Assembly (NCBI GenBank): GCA_964625245.1 | Contig: CAZVAN010000005.1 | Location: 1 to 40,324, forward strand | DNA: 40,324 bases | From: CAZVAN01 sp964625245 | GTDB lineage: Bacteria > Patescibacteriota > Saccharimonadia > Saccharimonadales > UBA10212 | Direction: 5' to 3' | Shown here: one piece after another, positions 29,043 through 36,479 of the stretch | How the letters are laid out: every line of letters starts with the position of its first letter | How positions within the stretch are numbered: the stretch's first letter is position 1 | Notes under the pieces: model-generated | Databases searched by the model: none | The model's input: the letters and a program-made list of their open reading frames with translations, nothing else | What the model was told of the DNA's origin: nothing | Translations under genes and position numbers: made by a program

Positions 29043-30041
29043 CTAGTCCATGACGATGTAATCAAAACTGAAGCTGGCACCGGCCGGGGGCGGGTTGGTA
29101 CAGCCGATAGAGAATCCCGATACGTCGCGGTTAACATAGTAGTTTACACTGGCTGCGGCGGAGCCAATAGGTGTTACAACTACATGTGGTGTAGTGCCAA
29201 ATTTTTGGGCGAAGTTTACCGTTACAAACAGTCCGGCCGCCGGGCTGTTACCGGTATTTATTACCACCGTACCGGCGGTATCAGTGCCACTGGCTGAAAC
29301 CGTACCGCCGCTGCCCAAGGCTGTGCCGGCCACCCGGTTTATGGACGTGCCGCTGGTTACTATGTGGCGGACAATGTTTAAATCGCCGGTAAGTTGAAGG
29401 CTGGTAACTGACAAAGATGAAACCGCCAAACTACCAAAACTGGCACTGCCGGTCACTGTTAGGTCCTTGGAAACGCTCAAGGCTCCCTGCAGAGCGGTAT
29501 TGCCATTGACTCCCAGCGTGCCATTAATCTGTAACCCACCAAATGTGCCGCTGCCACTGACATTGATTGTCTGCAAACTTAGCGGTCCGCCGACCTTCAG
29601 CGCCCCAGCTACGCTCAGGTCACTGCGCACCAGCACCTGGCCTTCAAAAACGGCGTTACTTTGAACGTCTAGGGTCTGTTTAGTGTCGCCGACCACCGTT
29701 GTATTACCTTTAAGAGCCGCCACCTCCTGGCTGGTTAAGCTTGTCACTTTTGGACTCTTGGCGGTCTTGTTGCTGGATTTAACAGCAAAAATTACGCCGC
29801 CAACGGCCGCCAAAACAATTAAAACGAAGAAGATGTAGTAGACATTAAATGAGTTACGCAAGCCTCCCTTACTGTCTGCGGGAACTTCTTTTGGCTCGCC
29901 AACTCCGCTGGAGGCTTCTTGCGAAGCCGACTTTTCGGTACTAGCTTCTGGTGTGTCCAGGCTTTCGTCTTCCACTGGAGCACCACCGGCTTTTGGTGGA
30001 GCGGCTGGCGCTGTAGCGGCTGGTTTTTTGTCTTCGGCCAT
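29043..30041 (-). CDS. Membrane-anchored surface protein with beta-repeat stalk
   Basis: A 332-residue protein. Residues 1-60 are disordered and acidic (Ala, Pro, Glu, Lys, Ser). A membrane helix follows at about 67-87 (YYIFFVLIVLAAVGGVIFAV), so the N-terminus is inside. The outside part has a region of short beta repeats at about 115-230 (pattern LSVAGALKVGG, INGTLGVNGN, LSVSKDLTVTGS, FGSLAVSSLSV), a likely beta-helix or bactofilin-like stalk. A globular C-terminal domain (about 235-332; FGTTPHVVVTPIG, FSFDYIVMD) follows, reminiscent of receptor-binding tips. A surface adhesin or a partner of the nearby ATPase are both possible. It is divergent from the WxL-like cluster. Confidence 0.75.
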   Translation of the reverse strand: MAEDKKPAATAPAAPPKAGGAPVEDESLDTPEASTEKSASQEASSGVGEPKEVPADSKGGLRNSFNVYYIFFVLIVLAAVGGVIFAVKSSNKTAKSPKVTSLTSQEVAALKGNTTVVGDTKQTLDVQSNAVFEGQVLVRSDLSVAGALKVGGPLSLQTINVSGSGTFGGLQINGTLGVNGNTALQGALSVSKDLTVTGSASFGSLAVSSLSVTSLQLTGDLNIVRHIVTSGTSINRVAGTALGSGGTVSASGTDTAGTVVINTGNSPAAGLFVTVNFAQKFGTTPHVVVTPIGSAAASVNYYVNRDVSGFSIGCTNPPPAGASFSFDYIVMD

Positions 30042-30119
30042 TTTTATAAGTTAATCCTTAAGCTTAATGATATAGGTTTATTGCGCTTTATTGAAGATTA
30101 GGCCAAAATATCAGTTGCC

Positions 30120-30854
30120 ATGCGCGCTAAAACAAAAACATTTTTAGGAATATTATTGCTGGTCTTGTTTTTCCCGTTTAGTATTGTCGCCGCCCAATAC
30201 AACTCCACCAACTACAAGGTTAATGAGACATTTTTTGGCACCGGCGGTGACCTTGATAACTCTAGCGCCCACTACACGGCCAAAACAACCACCGGCGAAC
30301 TGGCTGTAGGCAATATTAGCAGCCCCAATTTCCAAGCTTTTGCCGGTTTTAACACCACCAATCGAATTGTGCTAGAACTTAACGTAGTCGGTGGCGTTTT
30401 TGATCTGGGTGTACTGGATATTACTCAGGCCCACGCTGCTAGTACCACCTTCACAGTTCGAAATTATCTATCCAACGGCTACACCGTGCAGGTGGTGGGT
30501 GCAACCCCAACTAATAGCGGCCACGCCTTGGCCAATATGGGCAGCGCCGGGCCGTCATCGCCCGGAACGGAGCAGTTTGGCATCAACTTGGCATCCAACA
30601 ATCTTTCTGGAGTTGGTCCTTTTGGAGCCGTTCCGGCGCAACTGCCGGACTCAACCTTCGGCTTTGGCGTAGCCGACTCGCCCTACAACGTAAGTAACTC
30701 ATTCAAGTACGTAGACGGTGATACCATAGCCCACAGTACCAAAAGCACCGGTATAACCCAGTACACATTATCAATGATGGCTAACGTCAGCCGGCGGACA
30801 GCCGGCGGTGCCTACGCCACCTCCTTATATGTCCGGGTGGTACCAACATTTTAA
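30120..30854 (+). CDS. Secreted WxL-like surface protein, paralogue A
   Basis: A 244-residue protein with a signal peptide ending near VAA-Q (residue 25). Residues 26-80 have the NY and GG, SS, Y pattern of short envelope repeats (YNSTNYKV, GTGGDLDNSSAHY, SSPNFQAFAGF). From about 85 a domain starts that is shared with the next two genes: a strand, LGVLD, then TTFTVRNYLSNGYTVQV, QFGINLASN, FGFGVA, YVDGDTIA, and the end AGGAYATSLYVRVVPTF. The order and the final AG-x-Y-x-T/S strand recall WxL domains of Gram-positive surface proteins (LTW), with Tyr instead of Trp. WxL domains bind peptidoglycan or partner proteins; assignment to that superfamily is inference. Confidence 0.7.
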   Translation: MRAKTKTFLGILLLVLFFPFSIVAAQYNSTNYKVNETFFGTGGDLDNSSAHYTAKTTTGELAVGNISSPNFQAFAGFNTTNRIVLELNVVGGVFDLGVLDITQAHAASTTFTVRNYLSNGYTVQVVGATPTNSGHALANMGSAGPSSPGTEQFGINLASNNLSGVGPFGAVPAQLPDSTFGFGVADSPYNVSNSFKYVDGDTIAHSTKSTGITQYTLSMMANVSRRTAGGAYATSLYVRVVPTF

Positions 30855-30956
30855 AACTGTGGATAAGTTGTTAAATATGCTTGTGGCTAGCAATACACTA
30901 TGCTAAATTTAACGGTATAGAACTCCCTAAAACAAAAAATGAGGAGCGAAGATAAT

Positions 30957-32264
30957 TTGAAACGAATCAGGACTATGCCTAAGCGACTGTCCGCACTTCT
31001 TGCAGCAACCATACTGCTTTTTTGGATTGCCTATCCGGTTGTTTCATATAATTCCGTCCATGCTGCGCAGTTATCAAGCCGCAAATTACTGCTGAGTTCT
31101 TCGGCCATCGGCACTGTTTCTACGGACGTTGGCGGCGTTGCGGTTCCGCCCGGCAACGGCGGCAACGGTCAAAAAGCTAAACATACCGTTACTTTCACGC
31201 TAACTACAAATAGTAGCAATGACGGCTCAATCTTAATTATGTATTGCGACGATCCTATACCCCAAGCTACCTGTAACACACCAACCGGCATGACAGCCGC
31301 AAACGTAGCGGCGGTAACGGTTACCGGCGGCTTGGTTACCACTCACCCCTATGCCATTGACCTTGGTACCACTAACGCTACTATCAATACTGCCATAGGC
31401 ACCCTGGGCGTTTGTAACGGTGCTAGCACTACCCGAACTAACTGCGTAGCCCTAAAGCGCAGTACGGCTGATACTGAAGGCGCGGGTCCGACAACTGCTA
31501 CCATCGCTTACGGTGGCGGTTCAAGCGACTATATTACCAACCCAACTGTCGACAACTATTCGTTCTTCGCCCGTATTTACGTCTTCACAGATACCGCCTG
31601 GACCAAGGCTAACCTGCTAGACAACGGCTCCGTGGCCGCCTCTACCGCTCAGCAAATTGATATAACCGCCAAAGTTAAGGAAGTTCTAAACTTCTCCGTG
31701 GCTGACGTAACCGGTCTGGTTGCGCCTGGCTTAACCTGTACGCCACTTACGGCCGGTACTAATGGCGCTGTAGCCCTTGGTGATGTTAACGGCGTGCTTA
31801 GCTTCACTACAGCCTATGACGTCCATAGTTACTTCAGAATCAGCACTAACGCCAATGGCGGAACCACGGTTTATTACTCCGGTGATACGCTTAAAAACGG
31901 AGCCAACTCTATTACAGCTACCGGTACAACAGCTGTAATCAGCCATTATGGCACTAAGCAGTTTGGCATAGGTATTGATAGCGGTGACACCCAAGGCGGT
32001 AACGGCTATAGCTTTACCGATTTAACGTCCGCTGCCCAGTATGCTAACGGAGCAGGAACAATTAACGCCGCTCCGTTTACTAGCAACACCGCGCTCTTTG
32101 CCTTTGATACCGCCAGTACCACCGCGCCGGTAATAATTGCCAGTGCCGCCGGGCCAGTTACCTGCGATACCGGCTCGGTCCGCTACCTTGGTAACATCAG
32201 CGTCAACACGCCTGCTGGTATCTACACCACAACCATTACCTACATCGCTCTTGGCGTTTACTAA
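30957..32264 (+). CDS. Secreted WxL-like surface protein, paralogue B
   Basis: A 435-residue secreted protein. The signal peptide ends near VHAAQ. Residues after it (AQLSSRKLLLSSSAIG) and the N-terminal domain (HTVTFTLTT, ILIMYCDDPIPQATCNTP) have a direct counterpart in paralogue C (HTFSFTFPI, INFQYCDDPIDVIACINP), including paired cysteines likely forming a disulfide. The C-terminal domain (from about 240) has LGDVNGVLSFTTAYDVHSYF, YYSGDTL, QFGIGIDSG and the ending PAGIYTTTITYIALGV. I chose TTG 30957 because GAGGAG is well spaced; ATG 30939 and ATG 30975 are alternatives. It is one of three tandem paralogues, likely subunits of one surface structure. Confidence 0.72.
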   Translation: MKRIRTMPKRLSALLAATILLFWIAYPVVSYNSVHAAQLSSRKLLLSSSAIGTVSTDVGGVAVPPGNGGNGQKAKHTVTFTLTTNSSNDGSILIMYCDDPIPQATCNTPTGMTAANVAAVTVTGGLVTTHPYAIDLGTTNATINTAIGTLGVCNGASTTRTNCVALKRSTADTEGAGPTTATIAYGGGSSDYITNPTVDNYSFFARIYVFTDTAWTKANLLDNGSVAASTAQQIDITAKVKEVLNFSVADVTGLVAPGLTCTPLTAGTNGAVALGDVNGVLSFTTAYDVHSYFRISTNANGGTTVYYSGDTLKNGANSITATGTTAVISHYGTKQFGIGIDSGDTQGGNGYSFTDLTSAAQYANGAGTINAAPFTSNTALFAFDTASTTAPVIIASAAGPVTCDTGSVRYLGNISVNTPAGIYTTTITYIALGVY

Positions 32265-32321
32265 ACGCGGGCTACCACTCGCTAGCTCAAAAAGTGTAAA
32301 CTGAAAGCTAAAGCACCTATT

Positions 32322-33359
32322 ATGGTTTGGCTAAAAATAAAAAGAATCAGCTTAAGTCTCGTACTAATCCTACCCAGCTTGCTGCTTATTAATATACCTT
32401 CCGCATCGGCCAAGACAACTTTGCAGCAGCGTAGCTTGTTTATAGCCACTAGCCGGGGCGGAGCACTGACTACTCATACCTTTTCTTTCACTTTCCCAAT
32501 AGACGTTAATGTTGGCTCTATTAATTTCCAATACTGTGATGACCCCATTGACGTAATTGCCTGCATTAACCCTCCAGGTTCAGATGTCACAGATGCCACG
32601 TTAACTAGCCAAAGCGGTGAAACTGGCTTCACGATTTCTTCTACTGGCACCAATCAAATATCTCTGAGCCGAACACCATCAGTTACCAGTCCGCAGGTTA
32701 ATACCTATGTTTTTGATAATGTTACTAACCCGTCAAACGTTGGCCCGTTCTTTGTCCGTATCAGCGCCTTTGCCAGCAGTGACGGCAGCGGGTCGGCAGT
32801 ATCTTTCAGCTCGGTAGCCGGAGCCATTACGATAGGCGTCAATATCAGTAGTGAAGTGCCTGACATACTATATTTCTGTACGGCCGTGACCTTGCCTACT
32901 ACTGACTGCACCGACGCCATTGGCTACTTTATCGACCTAGGCACTCTGTCGCCCGGTACCACCCGTTTTGGCACCTCTCAGTTTTTGGTGGGTACCAACG
33001 CTGCCAACGGCTATAATGTGACGGCTAACGGCCCAACAATGACCTCAGGAACGGATATAATTAACCAGTTACCCGGTCCAACTGCCAGCATCCACGGCTC
33101 GCCACAGTTTGGTATGAACTTGCGGGCCAACCTGTCACCACTGCTCGGCGCCGACCCTACGCCCGGCACCGGCTCGCCATCGCCAAATTACAACATTCCT
33201 AACCGTTATACTTATAATGATGGTGATATTGTGGCCAGCGATCCCGGACGCTCTCTTATTGAGCTTTACACCGTCAGCTATATTGTTAATATTAAAGCTA
33301 GTCAACCTGCCGGTGTTTACAACACCACAATCACTTATGTTTGCACAGCAGGATTTTGA
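32322..33359 (+). CDS. Secreted WxL-like surface protein, paralogue C
   Basis: A 345-residue protein with a signal peptide ending at SASA-K (about residue 30). The N-terminal domain resembles that of paralogue B (CDDPID, CINPPG). A central strand-rich part (YVFDNVTNPSNVGPFFVRIS) leads to the shared C-terminal domain: IDLGTLSPGTTRFGTSQFLV, NAANGYNVTANGPTMTSG, QFGMNLRANL, YTYNDGDIVA and PAGVYNTTITYVCTAGF. The last segment again has the AG-x-Y-x-T-T-x-T-Y pattern in place of WxL-type AGxYxxTLTWTL. Two cysteine pairs suggest disulfides outside the cell. The gene lies in series with A, B, the DUF916-like and PKD-like genes. Confidence 0.72.
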   Translation: MVWLKIKRISLSLVLILPSLLLINIPSASAKTTLQQRSLFIATSRGGALTTHTFSFTFPIDVNVGSINFQYCDDPIDVIACINPPGSDVTDATLTSQSGETGFTISSTGTNQISLSRTPSVTSPQVNTYVFDNVTNPSNVGPFFVRISAFASSDGSGSAVSFSSVAGAITIGVNISSEVPDILYFCTAVTLPTTDCTDAIGYFIDLGTLSPGTTRFGTSQFLVGTNAANGYNVTANGPTMTSGTDIINQLPGPTASIHGSPQFGMNLRANLSPLLGADPTPGTGSPSPNYNIPNRYTYNDGDIVASDPGRSLIELYTVSYIVNIKASQPAGVYNTTITYVCTAGF

Positions 33360-33421
33360 GCTTGAGCACTGATTATGTTACGATTGCTAAGAAGTCAAAC
33401 CAAAGTGAGTAACCAATTAAA

Positions 33422-34432
33422 ATGAAGAAACTTTCCTTAAGATTTTCTGCCGGGGTATTAGTCCTGGTGGTTGCTCTACTAGGCGTCAGGCTCAGCACCT
33501 CAGCTCAGTCAAATGGACTAAGCATTGTTCCGAAGCTGAGTTTTACAATGCAGGCCGGCACCCAGGCCAGCAACAGCCTATATATCAACAACCTGAGCCG
33601 GACAGAACCACTTAATATCCATATCCAGGTAGTTGATTTTGAGGCCTCCGGCCAGTCCGGCGCCGCCAAGTTATTACAGGCGTCTGATCAACCGCAAACT
33701 TCCTGGTCACTAAAACCCTACCTATCCTTGCCGGATAACGTGACCGTGCCAGCCGGTCAGTCAAAGTCCATACCGTTTACCATTAAATTGCCAGCCAGCA
33801 TTGGCGCCGGTAGTTACTATAGCGCTGTAGAATACATTGCCGGTAGCGGCAGCACTCAACAGCAGGTCAATATTGCCGCCAGCTCGGCCACTCTTCTATT
33901 TATAAATGTTCCCGGCCAGGTAAACGAGCTTATGACAATGGAAAACTTCGGTTTTGCTAAAAGCGAGGGTGCCAATAGCTCGTCTGTCTTCCAGAAATCC
34001 CCAAGCTTTTTTGCCTACACTATTAAAAATAGCGGTAATGTGGCTGAAGAACCGGCCGGCAGCATGGTTATTAAGAATATTTTTGGACATACGGTCGCTA
34101 ATGTCAGCAATGCTAACCCAAGAGGCCAGCTGGCGCTTATCGGCCAGACCCGTCGTTTTGAGGGCTGTAACCCTAAAACCACTGACCCGGGCGAGCTTGG
34201 CAAGCTCAGCAATTGTACGCCGTTTAAGCTGGGCCCCGGCTTCTATACGGCGACTTTGGTTATTTATTACGCCCAAAACGGCCAGCAAAGCCATCAGATT
34301 GGTGCCACCAGCCATTTCTGGGTTATGCCACTGTACTTTGTGATTATCTTCCTGCTTGTCCTGGCGCTAATCATTTACGCTATCTACCGTCTCTATCACA
34401 AAACATCCCGTCGCCACCACCATCACCGCTAA
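33422..34432 (+). CDS. DUF916-like membrane-anchored scaffold protein
   Basis: A 336-residue protein. The signal peptide ends near TSAQS (about residue 30). Residues about 32-160 form an Ig-like domain with the pattern LSIVPKLSFTMQAGTQASNSLYINNLSRTEPLNI, YLSLPDNVTVPAGQSKSIPFTIKLP and GSYYSAVEYIAG. This is the layout of DUF916 (WxL-interacting) proteins of Gram-positive bacteria. A second Ig-like domain (about 165-290) has two cysteines (GCNPK, LSNC). A membrane helix at about 303-327 is followed by a basic His-rich tail (RRHHHH). It would sit on the outer face and hold the paralogues A-C, as DUF916 proteins do for WxL proteins. That partnership is inference from gene order. Confidence 0.75.
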   Translation: MKKLSLRFSAGVLVLVVALLGVRLSTSAQSNGLSIVPKLSFTMQAGTQASNSLYINNLSRTEPLNIHIQVVDFEASGQSGAAKLLQASDQPQTSWSLKPYLSLPDNVTVPAGQSKSIPFTIKLPASIGAGSYYSAVEYIAGSGSTQQQVNIAASSATLLFINVPGQVNELMTMENFGFAKSEGANSSSVFQKSPSFFAYTIKNSGNVAEEPAGSMVIKNIFGHTVANVSNANPRGQLALIGQTRRFEGCNPKTTDPGELGKLSNCTPFKLGPGFYTATLVIYYAQNGQQSHQIGATSHFWVMPLYFVIIFLLVLALIIYAIYRLYHKTSRRHHHHR

Positions 34433-34483
34433 ATTAAAACTAGCGGCTTGCTAGTCCGTCCCTGTTTGTAATATGGTTATGGT

Positions 34484-35365
34484 ATGCGCAGTTTAAAGTA
34501 CGGCCTGGGTGTGGTGTTGTTTGTCTTGGTGCTACTACTTGGCAAGCAAGCTGCCCTGGCGGCTCCACCACCCGTAAATCCTCAAAGCGGGTCGGTTGGT
34601 CTGGAGGGCCAGGTGCCCGGCAGCCCGCCAACCACCGGTGCTACCATCACCGTACCAGGCAATGGCCAGAACTTCACTACAACGCCCATAACTGTGGCTG
34701 GTATCTGTCCCAAGGGTCTGTTGGTTGAGATATTTAAAAATAACGTCTTTGGCGGTTCGGTAGACTGCGTAAACGGCAGTTTTAGTCTTCAGGTAGACCT
34801 GTTTGACGGCCGTGATGACTTGGTGGCCCGTGTTTATGATTCACTTAACCAGTCGGGTCCGGACTCGGCAACGGTTAGCGTTACCTATAATCCCAACCTA
34901 TCTGCCGCCGTCTCACGTCTTCTAATCTTAACGTCTTATGCCAAGCGCGGTGCTCAGCCGGGTAGCACACTGTCATGGCCTTTAAGCATCAGTGGCGGTA
35001 ACGGGCCTTATGCAGTCAGCGTTGACTGGGGCGATAAGACCAATCCGGATCTTATTAGCCGTAGCGCAGCCGGAGATTTTACCATCGATCATATTTATAA
35101 ACTGTCTGGTGCCTATAACGTTATTATTAGGGCAACCGACTCTAAAGGCGCGGCCGCCTTCCTGCAGGTAGTAGGCGTAGGCAATGGTCCGATACAACAA
35201 AGCACCAGCGCCACAAACGGTGCTCAGGTGATTACTCAAACCAAAATAATTTGGTGGCCGCTAATTATCGCCGTTATTTTGATTGTAGTTTCATTCTGGC
35301 TTGGCAGGCGTCAACAAATTGAGCAAATCCGAATACGTCTCCGCAAGGGCCAGCGCCCCTTCTAG
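34484..35365 (+). CDS. Membrane-anchored protein with Ig-like and PKD-like domains
   Basis: A 293-residue protein. After a signal peptide (about 1-27, ending LAA-P) comes a Pro/Gly linker. An Ig-like domain follows at about 50-125 (ITVPGNGQNFTTTPITVAGICPKGLLVEIFKNN, SVDCVNGSFSLQVDLFDGRDDLVARVYD) with a Cys pair. A PKD-like domain at about 145-225 has GNGPYAVSVDWGDKTNPDLIS and YKLSGAYNVIIRATDSKGA, matching the PKD WDFGD and YxxxGxYxVxLxVxD pattern. A membrane helix at about 256-276 and a basic tail anchor it with the C-terminus inside. It is the last gene of the surface cluster; a stalk or tip role is plausible. Confidence 0.75.
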   Translation: MRSLKYGLGVVLFVLVLLLGKQAALAAPPPVNPQSGSVGLEGQVPGSPPTTGATITVPGNGQNFTTTPITVAGICPKGLLVEIFKNNVFGGSVDCVNGSFSLQVDLFDGRDDLVARVYDSLNQSGPDSATVSVTYNPNLSAAVSRLLILTSYAKRGAQPGSTLSWPLSISGGNGPYAVSVDWGDKTNPDLISRSAAGDFTIDHIYKLSGAYNVIIRATDSKGAAAFLQVVGVGNGPIQQSTSATNGAQVITQTKIIWWPLIIAVILIVVSFWLGRRQQIEQIRIRLRKGQRPF

Positions 35366-35404
35366 TAAGTTGCTAGATATTCCTGCGTGTTAAACTGGTA
35401 AACA

Positions 35405-36448
35405 ATGAAAAAGGTGTATGTTGGCCTCAGTGGAGGCGTTGATAGCTCTGTAACGGCTTTGCTACTGAAGGAGCAGGGTTATAAGGTCACGGGCATTTAT
35501 ATGAAGAACTGGACCAAAGACCTACCCGGCATGCCGTGCCCCTGGAAAGAAGATTTTGCTGACGCCAAACGCATCGCCGTTCAACTGGGTATAGATTTCA
35601 AAGTCTATGACTTTGAGAAGCAGTATTTTGAAAAAGTAGTTAAGTATATGCTGGAAGGTTTTGAGGCTGGCATTACACCTAACCCAGACATTATGTGCAA
35701 CCAGGAAATTAAATTTAAACTTTTTCTGGATACCGCCCTGGAAGACGGCGCCGACTTTATTGCTACCGGCCACTACGCCAAAACCAAAGACGGCCGGCTG
35801 TTTGCGGCTAAAGATGAAAATAAAGACCAGACCTACTTTTTATATAGAGTTACCGAAAAAGCTCTCCGAAAAACATTATTTCCCCTGGGCGATTTAACAA
35901 AACCGCAAGTTAGGGAGCTGGCCAAAAGACACAAACTGGCCACAGCCGCCAAAAAAGAGAGCATGGGCATTTGTTTTGTCGGTAAGGTGGATATCAAGCA
36001 ATTCTTAAAGCAATACATCAAAGGAAAGCCCGGCAAAATTATCAACCAAAACGGAGAGCAGGTTGGTACGCATGATGGGGCATTTTTCTACACTATCGGC
36101 CAGCGCCACGGCTTAGACCTTGGCGGAGGCTTGCCTTATTACGTAGTTGGCAAAGACATAAAAAAGAATGAAGTTTACGTGACCACTGACTTGCAGGACA
36201 AAAAATTATGGAGCCGGGAAATTAAATTTACCTCAGCTCACTGGATTCACCAAGAACCAAACGCGTCGCAAAAACTGCAAGTGCGCACTCGCCACAGGGC
36301 AAAACTAATAGCCGTGAAAAAACTCAAGCAAGTTAGTAAACAACAATGGGTGGCGGAGCTAGGCGAAGAAGTCCGGGCCCTTACTCCGGGACAATCGGCT
36401 GTCTTTTATTCGGGCGATGAATGTCTCGGCGGCGGTATCGTAGTTTAA
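35405..36448 (+). CDS. mnmA: tRNA 2-thiouridylase MnmA
   Basis: A 347-residue tRNA-modifying enzyme that thiolates U34 of Lys, Glu and Gln tRNAs. The PP-loop SGGVDSS (9-15) binds ATP. Both catalytic cysteines are present, Cys98 (PDIMCNQ) and Cys190 (GICFVG). TGHYAK, DQTYFL and FYTIGQRHGL are characteristic. The C-terminal beta-barrel is complete, ending GQSAVFYSGDECLGGGIV. TAAACT at 35391-35396 ends eight bases before the ATG. The cysteine desulfurase at 21.6 kb is the likely sulfur source in this window. alaS follows with its own -10 box. Confidence 0.96.
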   Translation: MKKVYVGLSGGVDSSVTALLLKEQGYKVTGIYMKNWTKDLPGMPCPWKEDFADAKRIAVQLGIDFKVYDFEKQYFEKVVKYMLEGFEAGITPNPDIMCNQEIKFKLFLDTALEDGADFIATGHYAKTKDGRLFAAKDENKDQTYFLYRVTEKALRKTLFPLGDLTKPQVRELAKRHKLATAAKKESMGICFVGKVDIKQFLKQYIKGKPGKIINQNGEQVGTHDGAFFYTIGQRHGLDLGGGLPYYVVGKDIKKNEVYVTTDLQDKKLWSREIKFTSAHWIHQEPNASQKLQVRTRHRAKLIAVKKLKQVSKQQWVAELGEEVRALTPGQSAVFYSGDECLGGGIVV

Positions 36449-36457
36449 TTACTGGCC

Positions 36458-36479
36458 TACCTCTGTTACAATAGAGGTA
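36458..36479 (+). promoter_or_regulatory. alaS promoter with dyad around the -10 box
   Basis: TACCTC (36458-36463) and GAGGTA (36474-36479) flank TGTTACAATA, so the dyad encloses the -10 box TACAAT (36467-36472). The ATG follows seven bases after the box. The RNA would begin at or next to the start codon, so the dyad is more likely a DNA operator than an mRNA hairpin. Confidence 0.5.

Noticed and set aside
29043..29397. Plus-strand frames around 29.0-29.7 kb
   Set aside because: They are antisense to the beta-repeat surface protein and have no start signals; their codon pattern follows from the opposite strand.
30858..30866. TGTGGATAA, a perfect DnaA-box match between paralogues A and B
   Set aside because: A nine-base match on either strand is expected by chance about every 130 kb, no cluster of boxes or AT-rich unwinding region is near, and the context is a surface-gene cluster.
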